Shown here: piece after piece, positions 18,373-26,122 of the stretch | Layout: the number at the start of each line of letters is the position of its first letter | How positions within the stretch are numbered: the first letter of the stretch is position 1 | NCBI RefSeq assembly: GCF_000023825.1 | Contig: NC_013061.1 | Location: 1,178,001-1,242,000 of the forward strand | Direction: 5' to 3' | From: Pedobacter heparinus DSM 2366 | GTDB lineage: Bacteria > Bacteroidota > Bacteroidia > Sphingobacteriales > Sphingobacteriaceae | Length of the DNA: 64,000 bases | The notes under the pieces: model-generated | What the model saw: only the letters and a program-made list of their open reading frames with translations | What the model was told of the DNA's origin: nothing | The model's database searches: none | Translations under genes and position numbers: made by a program

Positions 18373-19920
18373 ATGAAAAGATATAAACTATTGATACTGG
18401 CCTTTTTTGGTTCAGTTTGCGGTATAGCAAATGCCCAGGATAACATTAAATGGGAAAACCTTTTTGATGGAAAAACTTTAAATGGCTGGGAACAGGTGCA
18501 GGGTAGCGCCAGGTATGAAGCTAGGGATAGGATGATCATAGGTACAACTACTTTGAACTCGCCAAACAGTTTTCTGGCTACAAAAAAAAACTATGGAAAC
18601 TTTATCCTTGAGCTGGACTTTAAAGTTGATGCGGGCCTGAATTCCGGAATACAGTTCCGGAGTCAAAAGGACAAAAACTACAAAGATGGAATTGTTCATG
18701 GCTACCAGGTAGAAATTGATCCCTCGGAAAGGAGCTGGACTGGGGGGATTTATGACGAAAAACGCAGGGGCTGGCTGGCCGATCTGAGTAAGAACGAAGA
18801 GGCAAGAAAAGCTTTTAAACCGGGCGAATGGAACCATTTCAGGATTGAAGCTTCTGCCTACCGGATGTATACCTGGATCAATGGGGTACTGGCCTCATCC
18901 TTAGTGGACGATATGTCCTCATCCGGATTTATCGGTCTGCAGGTACATGCCACCAAAGAGAGTAAACCCATGAAGGTTTACTGGAAAAATATCAAAATAC
19001 AGAACCTGGATATGAACAGCGCCAGTCTGAACAAAGCTGCACAGGATTTGAAAAAGAAAGCCACAAAATCTGCTGTCAAGACCAGCCTAAATGCCTTCTC
19101 TTTTGCCAAAAAACTGAATGACAAATCGATGTCGCTTTTTGACCTGATCGACTATTCGGCCGCGCAGGGCTTTGATGCGGTCGACTTAACCGGATATTAT
19201 TTCCCGGGTTATCCGGCCATACCCAGTGACGAATACCTGAACAACCTCAAAAGGCATGCTTTTAAAATGGGTATTGATATCAGCGGAACTGCCGTAAGGA
19301 ACAACTTTGCCGATCCTGATCCGGCAAAAAGGGCAGCCGATGTAAAGCATGTAAAAGAATGGATAGATGTAGCCGTAAAATTAGGTGCCCCGGTTGTACG
19401 TGTATTTGCCGGCCCGGTACCTGCAGGATATGAAAACAAGTGGGACGAGGTAGCGAAATACATGGCCGCAAGTTTAAAGGAATGTGTAGCCTATGGAAAA
19501 GCGAAGGGAGTGTTAATAGGCATCCAAAACCATGGTGATTTCCTGAAAACAGCCGATGAAACCATTAAACTGGTAAAAATGGTAGATTCAGACTGGTTTG
19601 GTGTAATTGTAGATACCGGTTACTTTATCCAGGATGATCCTTATATCGATATAGAAAAGGTAATGCCTTATGCCGTAAATTTTCAGGTTAAGGAAAGCCC
19701 GTTTGGCGTATTGAGCCGCATACGGATAGACATGCCAAGGTTGATGCGTATCGTCAACAACAGCGGCTACCGTGGCTACCTCCCCATTGAAACACTAGGC
19801 GATAAAGTGATGAAGGGCCAGCCTAAACCAGCATTTCCCTTTCGGCCTTATGAACCAGATAAACTGGTGCCAGCACTTTTAAAAGAACTTAAAACTGCCA
19901 TTGCAAACGAATATCAATAA
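18373..19920 (+). CDS. DUF1080 - sugar isomerase-like fusion protein, exported (paralogue 4)
   Basis: 515 residues with a signal peptide (to about NAQDN). Residues ~25-215 are DUF1080: WENLFDGKTLNGWEQ, FKVDAGLNSGIQFRSQ, MKVYWKNIKIQNL. Residues ~230-515 are the fourth isomerase-like TIM barrel, with FDAVDLTGYYFPGYP, the shared ADVKHVKEWIDVAVKLGAP block, IGIQNHGDFLKT (again Gln), FGVIVDTGYF and YLPIETLG. The fusion links the two activities physically, which supports consecutive steps on the same intermediate: 3-keto-glycoside cleavage and then rearrangement or hydration (inference). A 9-bp hairpin follows the gene before the next start. Confidence 0.9.
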   Translation: MKRYKLLILAFFGSVCGIANAQDNIKWENLFDGKTLNGWEQVQGSARYEARDRMIIGTTTLNSPNSFLATKKNYGNFILELDFKVDAGLNSGIQFRSQKDKNYKDGIVHGYQVEIDPSERSWTGGIYDEKRRGWLADLSKNEEARKAFKPGEWNHFRIEASAYRMYTWINGVLASSLVDDMSSSGFIGLQVHATKESKPMKVYWKNIKIQNLDMNSASLNKAAQDLKKKATKSAVKTSLNAFSFAKKLNDKSMSLFDLIDYSAAQGFDAVDLTGYYFPGYPAIPSDEYLNNLKRHAFKMGIDISGTAVRNNFADPDPAKRAADVKHVKEWIDVAVKLGAPVVRVFAGPVPAGYENKWDEVAKYMAASLKECVAYGKAKGVLIGIQNHGDFLKTADETIKLVKMVDSDWFGVIVDTGYFIQDDPYIDIEKVMPYAVNFQVKESPFGVLSRIRIDMPRLMRIVNNSGYRGYLPIETLGDKVMKGQPKPAFPFRPYEPDKLVPALLKELKTAIANEYQ

Positions 19921-19942
19921 TCAAAACATTTCAATAGATCAG

Positions 19943-19963
19943 CTGAAGGAACATTTCCTTCAG
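19943..19963 (+). other. Intercistronic hairpin after the isomerase cluster
   Basis: Perfect 9-bp stem CTGAAGGAA / TTCCTTCAG with a 3-nt loop in the 59-bp gap between the DUF1080-isomerase fusion and the first Gfo/Idh/MocA gene. There is no T-run behind it, so it is more likely an mRNA-stabilising or processing element, or a leaky terminator, than a full stop. Confidence 0.55.
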
Positions 19964-19979
19964 TTAAGTAAAATACAAT

Positions 19980-21161
19980 ATGGACAAGAAAATTATACGT
20001 GCCGGAATAGTAGGATCTGGCTTTGCCGCAAGGTTTCATTACGATGCCTTACAACGCGTGTTTAGTACCAAAGTAGAAATAGCAGGTGTGTATTCTGTAG
20101 CCGAAGCAGAGCTGGAAGAATATACCCGGTTAAGAAAATTAAAAGCTTACCACAACCTGGATGAACTGATAGCAAATTGCGATCTGATCCATGTATGTAC
20201 ACCTCCTGTTACCCACGAACCTATTGTTATTGCTGCACTCAAACAAAACAAACATGTAATTGTAGAAAAACCTTTCACCGGCTATTTCGGGGATGGCAGT
20301 GCAGATTTTAACGGTGATACTTTTTCGAGGGAACTGGGCCTTGAACATACCCTGGCCAGCATCAAAAGAATGCTGGATGCCGAGCAGGAAAGTGAAGGCC
20401 GCATCATGTATGCCGAAAACTGGGTTTATGCGCCGGCAATTCAAAAAGAAAGGGAAATACTGGAAAAAACAGGGGCGCAAATTATCTGGATGCATGGCGA
20501 GCAATCCCATTCCGGTTCCCACTCTCTGGCTTACGGGCAGTGGAAATATTCCGGTGGTGGCTCTATGATCGGTAAAGGCTGTCATCCGCTTACTGCGGCC
20601 ATCTATTTAAAGCATGTTGAGGGACGGGTACGTAATGGTGCCCCTATACGTCCGGTAACCGTATCTTCCCGTACACATGCCATTACACGCATGCCCGGCT
20701 TTAAGGATGAAGGACATTTACAGACCACCTTTAAAGACATTGAAGATTTTGCCATGCTGCACATTGTATTTGAAGACGGTACAATTGCCGATCTGTTTGC
20801 CAGCGAGCTGGTATTGGGTGGGGTAAACAATAAGCTTGAAGTAAATACGAGCAACCACCGCACCATTTGTAACATAGGGCCAAACGATGCCATGCAGGCA
20901 TATACCCCAAATGAAGAAAAATTTAAGGATATTTATGTGGTAGAAAAAACAGAAACCAAGCAGGGCTGGTCTTCCATCTCTCCTGATGAAGGCTGGTTTA
21001 ATGGATATCAGCATGAAATGGATGCTTTTTACAGGTCGGCCGCTTTTGGCGATCCTATAGAAAGCAACAGCAGCCTGGCTGCCGATGTGATGGCAACCAT
21101 TTATGCCGGCTATGTTTCTGCAGAACGTAAAGGTACTGAAGTAACAATTACTAATTTATAG
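19980..21161 (+). CDS. Gfo/Idh/MocA-family NAD(P)-dependent oxidoreductase
   Basis: 393 residues, no signal peptide, so cytoplasmic. N-terminal Rossmann fold: RAGIVGSGFAARFHYDAL carries the GxGxxA dinucleotide motif, LIHVCTPPVTHEP is the CTP.xxH strand-turn, and VEKPFTGYFGDG is the EKP motif with the catalytic Lys. The C-terminal alpha/beta domain includes GGGSMIGKGCHPLTAA, a His motif equivalent to the G.DxxxH of the family. Members oxidise or reduce sugar hydroxyls, often at C3; in this operon it may make or reduce a 3-keto sugar. It is flanked by hairpins on both sides. Confidence 0.92.
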   Translation: MDKKIIRAGIVGSGFAARFHYDALQRVFSTKVEIAGVYSVAEAELEEYTRLRKLKAYHNLDELIANCDLIHVCTPPVTHEPIVIAALKQNKHVIVEKPFTGYFGDGSADFNGDTFSRELGLEHTLASIKRMLDAEQESEGRIMYAENWVYAPAIQKEREILEKTGAQIIWMHGEQSHSGSHSLAYGQWKYSGGGSMIGKGCHPLTAAIYLKHVEGRVRNGAPIRPVTVSSRTHAITRMPGFKDEGHLQTTFKDIEDFAMLHIVFEDGTIADLFASELVLGGVNNKLEVNTSNHRTICNIGPNDAMQAYTPNEEKFKDIYVVEKTETKQGWSSISPDEGWFNGYQHEMDAFYRSAAFGDPIESNSSLAADVMATIYAGYVSAERKGTEVTITNL

Positions 21162-21163
21162 CT

Positions 21164-21181
21164 TTATTCCTTCGGGAATAA
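21164..21181 (+). other. Intercistronic cUUCGg tetraloop hairpin
   Basis: TTATTCC-TTCG-GGAATAA: a 7-bp stem closed by C(UUCG)G, an exceptionally stable RNA tetraloop. It starts 3 bp after the oxidoreductase stop and ends 21 bp before the MFS gene. With no T-run it probably protects upstream mRNA ends or tunes relative expression. Confidence 0.6.
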
Positions 21182-21202
21182 TTAAACCGATAAAATTGAT
21201 AC

Positions 21203-22498
21203 ATGGAAACGACTAAAATTGGTAATTATCGCTGGATTGTTTGCGGACTGCTCTTCTTTGCAACAACCATTAATTATATAGACCGGCAGGTGATCGGGTT
21301 GTTAAAACCCACGCTGGAAAAAGAGTTTCACTGGACAGAGGTCGATTACGGCTATATCGTGATGGCCTTTGCCGGTATGTATGCACTGGGCTATGTGGTT
21401 TTTGGTAGTTTTATTGATAAAGTTGGTACCAAGATCGGTTATAGCATATCTGTTATAGTGTGGAGCATCGCTGCCATGCTGCATGCTGTAGTTAAAGGCA
21501 CAGTAGGTTTTGGTATGGCCAGGGGATTACTGGGGCTATCAGAGGCCGGTAATTTCCCTGCGGGTGTTAAAGCTGTGGCAGAATGGTTCCCTAAAAAAGA
21601 ACGGGCCCTGGCTACAGGAATATTTAATTCTGGTACCAGCATCGGTGCAGTGGTGGCCCCAATTCTGGTACCCTGGATTTTGGGTATCTACGGATGGCAG
21701 GAAGCCTTCTGGATTACGGGCGCGCTGGGCTTTATCTGGCTCATATTCTGGTGGATCTTTTATGAAATCCCATCCAAACAAAAGCGGCTTAAAAAGGCCG
21801 AGTATGATTTTATACACAGCGATCCAGATGATGAGCTGCAGGAAAAGCCGGTAAAATTGAAATGGATCCAACTGCTTGGTTTACGCCAAACCTGGGTATT
21901 CATTGTAGGTAAGGTACTTACCGATCCGATCTGGTGGTTTTTCCTGTTCTGGTTACCGGCCTATTTTGCAGATACTTTTGCCTTAGACCTTAAAAAACCC
22001 AGCCTGCACCTTGCCGTAGTTTACGCAGCCACAACGTTTGGCAGCATTGGCGGGGGCTACCTGTCGTCTTATTTTATCAAACGCGGATGGCCGGTACTTA
22101 AAGCCAGAAAAACCACCCTGCTCATCGTGGCCATTGCAGTGGTGCCTATATTTTTTGCCCAGTTTGCTCCCAATATCTGGGTAGCGGTGGCCATCATCAG
22201 CATTGCAACCGCTGCGCATCAGGCATGGAGTGCCAATATTTTTACCATCGTTTCAGATATTGTGCCTAAACAAGCCGTAAGTTCTGTGGTAGGTATCGGT
22301 GGTATGTCGGGTTCCATTGCTTCAACTTTATTTCCGCTGCTGGTGGGTTCACTGCTTGCCTATTATAAAAATATTGGTAACATTGGTGCTGCTTACAATA
22401 TTTTGTTCATCATCTGTGGCTGTGCTTATTTCCTGGCATGGTTCATTATACAAATGCTTACCAAAAAAATGAAACCTGTTGATTTTAGTAACCTATAA
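21203..22498 (+). CDS. MFS transporter, hexuronate (ExuT)-like ACS family
   Basis: 431 residues with twelve predicted membrane helices. The N-terminal TTINYIDRQVIGLLKPTL and FGMARGLLGLSEAGNFPAGVKAVAEWFP are typical of the anion:cation symporter (ACS) branch that includes hexuronate and galactonate transporters. It should carry the acidic sugar product from periplasm to cytoplasm, which fits an operon for uronate breakdown. The next gene begins 2 bp after its stop. Exact substrate is inferred from family and context. Confidence 0.9.
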   Translation: METTKIGNYRWIVCGLLFFATTINYIDRQVIGLLKPTLEKEFHWTEVDYGYIVMAFAGMYALGYVVFGSFIDKVGTKIGYSISVIVWSIAAMLHAVVKGTVGFGMARGLLGLSEAGNFPAGVKAVAEWFPKKERALATGIFNSGTSIGAVVAPILVPWILGIYGWQEAFWITGALGFIWLIFWWIFYEIPSKQKRLKKAEYDFIHSDPDDELQEKPVKLKWIQLLGLRQTWVFIVGKVLTDPIWWFFLFWLPAYFADTFALDLKKPSLHLAVVYAATTFGSIGGGYLSSYFIKRGWPVLKARKTTLLIVAIAVVPIFFAQFAPNIWVAVAIISIATAAHQAWSANIFTIVSDIVPKQAVSSVVGIGGMSGSIASTLFPLLVGSLLAYYKNIGNIGAAYNILFIICGCAYFLAWFIIQMLTKKMKPVDFSNL

Positions 22499-22500
22499 CA

Positions 22501-23895
22501 ATGAAATACGCTAAATTTAATTACCTCATGGTATTTTTGTTCGCCCTTTCCTGCAAATCTCCTTCTACGGAAAACGATGCAAAAATTAAACTGATTACAC
22601 TGGATCCTGGTCATTTCCATGCAGCCCTTGTACAAAAATCCATGTATCCTGATGTAGATTCAACAGTTTACGTTTATGCAGCAGCGGGGAAGGACCTTGA
22701 TCAGCACCTCGAAAAAATCGAAGGATATAACCATGCTGCTGAAAACCCCACTCATTGGAAAGAAGAAGTTTACAGGGGAAAGGACTTCCTGCAACGTATG
22801 ATTGCCGATAAAAAGGGCAATGTAGTGGTAATAGCTGGAAATAACCATTTTAAAACTGCCTATATTGATGCTGCAGTGAAAGGAGGCTTCAATGTGCTGG
22901 CCGATAAACCAATGGCTATTGATGCAGCAAATTTTGAGCTGCTTAAAACTGCTTTTTCGATGGCTGCTGATAAAAAACTGCTGTTGTACGACATCATGAC
23001 CGAGCGGTCTGAAATTACCAATATCCTGCAGCGCGAGCTGGCCGCCATACCGGAAATTTTCGGCAGCCTTCAGAAAGGTAGTCCGCAACAACCTGCGGTA
23101 GAGATGGAAAGTATACATTATTTTTATAAATACGTGTCCGGTAAAATCCTGACCAGGCCATCCTGGTTTATGGATACCAGTCAGCAGGGCGAAGGCATAG
23201 CCGATGTGGCCGTTCACCTTGTCGACCTGGTGCAATGGGCCTGTTTCCCCGATCAGGTTATCCGTTACGAAAAGGACATTCAGTTAAACAGCGCCAGTCG
23301 CTGGCCCACTGCAATTACTTTAAGCCAGTTCAATGCCATCACAAAAAGCAATGGTTTCCCCGATTACTTAAAGAAAGATGTAAAAGATACCCTGTTAAAT
23401 GTGTTTGCCAATGGCGAGATCAATTATAAACTACGGGATGTATATGTAAAGGTAAGGGCCCTATGGGATTACAAAGCAAAAGCCGGTGGCGATTCACACT
23501 ATGCTGTTTTCAGGGGCACAAAAGCCGATCTGGTCATCAGGCAGGGAGCAGATCAGGATTTTAAACCCAGCTTGTATATTTTGCCATCTGTTTCACCGGC
23601 AAATCTGTTTGCTTACGAACAAGCGCTTAATGATAAGATAAATGTTGTTAAAGCCAGGTATCCTGGTATAGAACTGAAAAAAATAGATAAAGGCTGGGAA
23701 GTACTTATTCCTGAGCAATATAAAAATGGGCATGAGGCACATTTTGCACAGGTAACCACCAGGTTTTTAGCTTATTTAAAAAATGGAAATATGCCAGCCT
23801 GGGAAGTTCCGAATATGCTGGCCAAATATTATACCACTACGCAAGCCTTATCATTGGCCATTAAAGAAGGAGAACTGAAGAAAAATGGGAAATAA
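22501..23895 (+). CDS. Lipoprotein with Gfo/Idh/MocA-like fold (putative oxidoreductase C-terminal type)
   Basis: 464 residues. The N-terminus is an SPII signal with a lipobox-like FALSC, so it is a membrane-anchored lipoprotein. The body is a diverged Gfo/Idh/MocA protein: the usual GxGxxG loop is replaced by LDPGHFHAALV, the strand VVVIAGNNHFK parallels the CTPxxxH loop, and LADKPMAID parallels the EKP motif. The long C-terminal part (IADVAVHLVDLVQWACFP) fits the 'putative oxidoreductase C-terminal' family. Extracytoplasmic members would need tightly bound cofactor. It could oxidise glycans in the periplasm to 3-keto forms for the DUF1080 and isomerase-like enzymes (inference). Confidence 0.82.
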   Translation: MKYAKFNYLMVFLFALSCKSPSTENDAKIKLITLDPGHFHAALVQKSMYPDVDSTVYVYAAAGKDLDQHLEKIEGYNHAAENPTHWKEEVYRGKDFLQRMIADKKGNVVVIAGNNHFKTAYIDAAVKGGFNVLADKPMAIDAANFELLKTAFSMAADKKLLLYDIMTERSEITNILQRELAAIPEIFGSLQKGSPQQPAVEMESIHYFYKYVSGKILTRPSWFMDTSQQGEGIADVAVHLVDLVQWACFPDQVIRYEKDIQLNSASRWPTAITLSQFNAITKSNGFPDYLKKDVKDTLLNVFANGEINYKLRDVYVKVRALWDYKAKAGGDSHYAVFRGTKADLVIRQGADQDFKPSLYILPSVSPANLFAYEQALNDKINVVKARYPGIELKKIDKGWEVLIPEQYKNGHEAHFAQVTTRFLAYLKNGNMPAWEVPNMLAKYYTTTQALSLAIKEGELKKNGK

Positions 23896-24898
23896 AGTTA
23901 AATGGGGCATACTGGGCAATGCTAAAATTGGCAGGGAAAAAGTGATCCCTGCTTTGCAAAAAAGTCCTTACTGTAAAGTGGTGGCTATTGCTTCAAGGGA
24001 TAAAGTACAGGTTAAAAAAACAGCCAGGTTATTAAAGATTGGAAAAGCTTATGGCAGTTACGAGGAACTGTTAAATGATAAGGACATTGAAGCGGTATAC
24101 ATTCCCCTGCCCAATCATTTGCATGTAGACTGGGCAATTAAATGCATTGCAGCAGGTAAGCATGTACTGTGCGAAAAACCAATTGGCTTGTCCTATACTG
24201 ATGCGCTCCGTTTGATGGAAGCCTCGGCAGCGCACCCAAAAATTAAAGTGATGGAAGGCTTTATGTACCGTTTCCATCCGCAATGGATACAGGTTAAACG
24301 GCTGATCAATTTAAACAGGATCGGAGAACTTAAAATGGTACAGTCATTCTTTTCTTATTACAATGCCGATCCGAGTAACATTCGTAACAAGGTTGACGTT
24401 GGTGGCGGGGCATTGATGGATATAGGCTGTTATGGTATATCTCTGTCCAGGTTTTTATTTGGAGAAGAACCCGATAGTGTAATGGGTTCAATAGAACGTG
24501 ACCCCGAAATGCATACGGACAAGATAACTTCCGGTATGCTGGAATTTCCTAAAGGCAGGGCCATTTTTACCTGTGCTACCCAGCTTATGCCCTACCAGCG
24601 TGTAAATGTGATGGGTACTGCTGGCCGGATTGAAATTGAAATGCCGTTTAACCCGCTTCCCGATCAGCAAACAAAAATAACCCTCTATACAAAAGAGGGC
24701 CAGGAGGACATGATCTTTGAAGCCGCAGATCAGTATACCCTTCAGGCCAGCGCATTTTCAAAGGCAATTGTAAATGATGAAGCTGTACCATATCCTATTC
24801 AGGATGCGTTAAATAACATGAAGGTAATTGATGCCATTTTAGAAAGTGCCCGGGTTAAAAGGGAGGTAAATTTTCCTGCTACAGGTGATAAAAGATAA
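23885..24898 (+). CDS. Gfo/Idh/MocA-family oxidoreductase
   Basis: 337 residues, cytoplasmic. KWGILGNAKIGREKVIPAL is the Rossmann loop with GxxxIG, YIPLPNHLHVDWAIKCI the substrate-side loop, CEKPIGLSY the EKP motif with catalytic Lys, and VDVGGGALMDIGCYGI the family's G.DxGxY motif. This pattern is closest to the D-xylose/glucose 1-dehydrogenase-like branch. The gene overlaps the preceding one by 11 bp and runs into the cupin gene, so translation is coupled. Likely reduces or oxidises the imported sugar intermediate. Confidence 0.92.
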   Translation: MGNKVKWGILGNAKIGREKVIPALQKSPYCKVVAIASRDKVQVKKTARLLKIGKAYGSYEELLNDKDIEAVYIPLPNHLHVDWAIKCIAAGKHVLCEKPIGLSYTDALRLMEASAAHPKIKVMEGFMYRFHPQWIQVKRLINLNRIGELKMVQSFFSYYNADPSNIRNKVDVGGGALMDIGCYGISLSRFLFGEEPDSVMGSIERDPEMHTDKITSGMLEFPKGRAIFTCATQLMPYQRVNVMGTAGRIEIEMPFNPLPDQQTKITLYTKEGQEDMIFEAADQYTLQASAFSKAIVNDEAVPYPIQDALNNMKVIDAILESARVKREVNFPATGDKR

Positions 24899-24908
24899 AA
24901 AACGTGAT

Positions 24909-25271
24909 ATGAGTGAGTTAATTAAAAGTCAGAATTTTCAGCAGGGGGACAATATACCCTGGGAATATGCATCTCCGGGAATTCAACGGCAGATCTATGG
25001 ATACGACAACCGTGTAATGCTGGTAAAGGTAAAGTTTGAAAAAGGTGCGGTAGGAACAGTTCATGAACACCCTCATACGCAGGTAAGTTATGTAGAAAGT
25101 GGCGTTTTTGAGCTGACCATTGACGGGGAGGCACAGATATTAAAAACCGGTGATGGTTTTTATGTTCCACCCAATACCTTACACGGATCAGTTTGTCTGG
25201 AAGCCGGTGTATTGATCGATGTGTTTAGTCCGCACCGTGAAGATTTTTTACCGCATGATGAAAAAGCATAA
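24909..25271 (+). CDS. KdgF-like cupin (unsaturated uronate linearisation)
   Basis: Start at ATG 24909 (MSELIKSQNF) gives 120 residues; a longer frame from 24885 overlaps the upstream gene. The protein is a single-domain cupin with FEKGAVGTVHEHPHTQVSYV (His52, His54 and Gln58 as metal-binding candidates), GDGFYVPPNTLHGSVCLEAG (His92) and the closing VFSPHREDFL. This set is highly characteristic of KdgF, which converts 4,5-unsaturated uronates released by polysaccharide lyases to linear ketouronates. It is the best single piece of evidence that the operon handles lyase products. Classical partners KduI, KduD and KdgK are not present in the window. Confidence 0.87.
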   Translation: MSELIKSQNFQQGDNIPWEYASPGIQRQIYGYDNRVMLVKVKFEKGAVGTVHEHPHTQVSYVESGVFELTIDGEAQILKTGDGFYVPPNTLHGSVCLEAGVLIDVFSPHREDFLPHDEKA

Positions 25272-25749
25272 AGAATTAAGGGCCATGATTGATAAGATCA
25301 TTGATGGCGTATCCGATCTGGTTCCCCTGTATCTGGAAAACGAGGAAGACCGGGCTAAAAGCAATGGAAATCTGGCCATCTGCCTGATCGATGCAGAAGG
25401 TATGGTGCATGGAAAAGTTTTCGGAACCGATAAGATCAGGGGCCGAGAAGCTTTTAGAGTAGCCTGGGTCAAAGCCAGCCAGGTTTGGATCACAGGTTTC
25501 AAAACCGGGGAGTATGAAAGGCTGGTCTTTAATAAAGAGATTGAAGAAGACAGGTTTGGGATCAGAAAACCCGACTATATAGGTTGGGAAGGGGGGCAGC
25601 CCATTACTTTGCCAGGAGGTAGCATCGTATCCGTTGGTGTCAGTGGCTTACGCAGTGTATCCGATCTTGAGATCGTGCTCCGCGCCCTTGACAGAATTCC
25701 AGGAGCAGTTATAAACAATGAGTTAAACAATATTTATCAAACCATCTAA
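25255..25749 (+). CDS. GlcG/HbpS-like (DUF336) protein
   Basis: Residues from the ATG at 25255 total 164; codons at 25258 or 25285 are possible alternatives. The gene overlaps the end of the cupin gene by 17 bp. The fold family is DUF336/GlcG/HbpS: LAICLIDAEGMVHGKVFGTDKIRG, a segment with KASQVWITGFKTGEYE, and GGSIVSVGVSGLRSVSDLEIV. Members accompany sugar and glycolate operons and some bind haem, but the catalytic role is unclear. Its tight coupling to kdgF suggests a step on the same intermediates (inference). Confidence 0.72.
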   Translation: MMKKHKELRAMIDKIIDGVSDLVPLYLENEEDRAKSNGNLAICLIDAEGMVHGKVFGTDKIRGREAFRVAWVKASQVWITGFKTGEYERLVFNKEIEEDRFGIRKPDYIGWEGGQPITLPGGSIVSVGVSGLRSVSDLEIVLRALDRIPGAVINNELNNIYQTI

Positions 25750-25759
25750 CAGAAAAAAA

Positions 25760-26122
25760 ATGAAAAAAATTATTTTATCCATCTGCATCATACTTGCAGC
25801 AGTAACATTTGCATCCGCACAAGGCGGGGCCGCCAAACGTAAAGCAGAAATTACCCAGGGACTTAAAGAAGAGGTAAAACTTACCGATGCCCAGATTGCT
25901 TCAGTTTTAGCCATTGAAGCCGAATTTAAGCCTAAAATGAGTGCCATTAAAGCCGACCAGACTTTAGATGAAGTGGGCAAAAAGGAAAAAACAAAGGCAG
26001 TAAGGTTAGAAAAAACGAAAAAGATGGAAGCTGAACTGGGTAATGAAACTGCAAAAAAGGTAGAAGATTTTTATTCAAAACTGAAAAAGAAAAAACCTGC
26101 CGATGAGAAAAAAGAAAAATAA
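25760..26122 (+). CDS. Small exported helical protein, Spy/CpxP-like
   Basis: 120 residues with a clear signal peptide (ends near ASA-QGG). The mature part is short, lysine/glutamate-rich and almost entirely helical (ITQGLKEEVKLTDAQIASVLAIE), ending in a charged tail KKKKPADEKKEK. This resembles small periplasmic stress proteins of the Spy/CpxP type common in Bacteroidota; it could be a chaperone for the exported enzymes of the operon. Its last 20 bp overlap the following dehydrogenase gene. Confidence 0.6.
   Translation: MKKIILSICIILAAVTFASAQGGAAKRKAEITQGLKEEVKLTDAQIASVLAIEAEFKPKMSAIKADQTLDEVGKKEKTKAVRLEKTKKMEAELGNETAKKVEDFYSKLKKKKPADEKKEK

Noticed and set aside
22660..23235. 191-codon minus-strand frame inside the lipoprotein oxidoreductase gene
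   Set aside because: The plus-strand frame has a lipobox and family motifs, and the opposite frame has no recognisable features.
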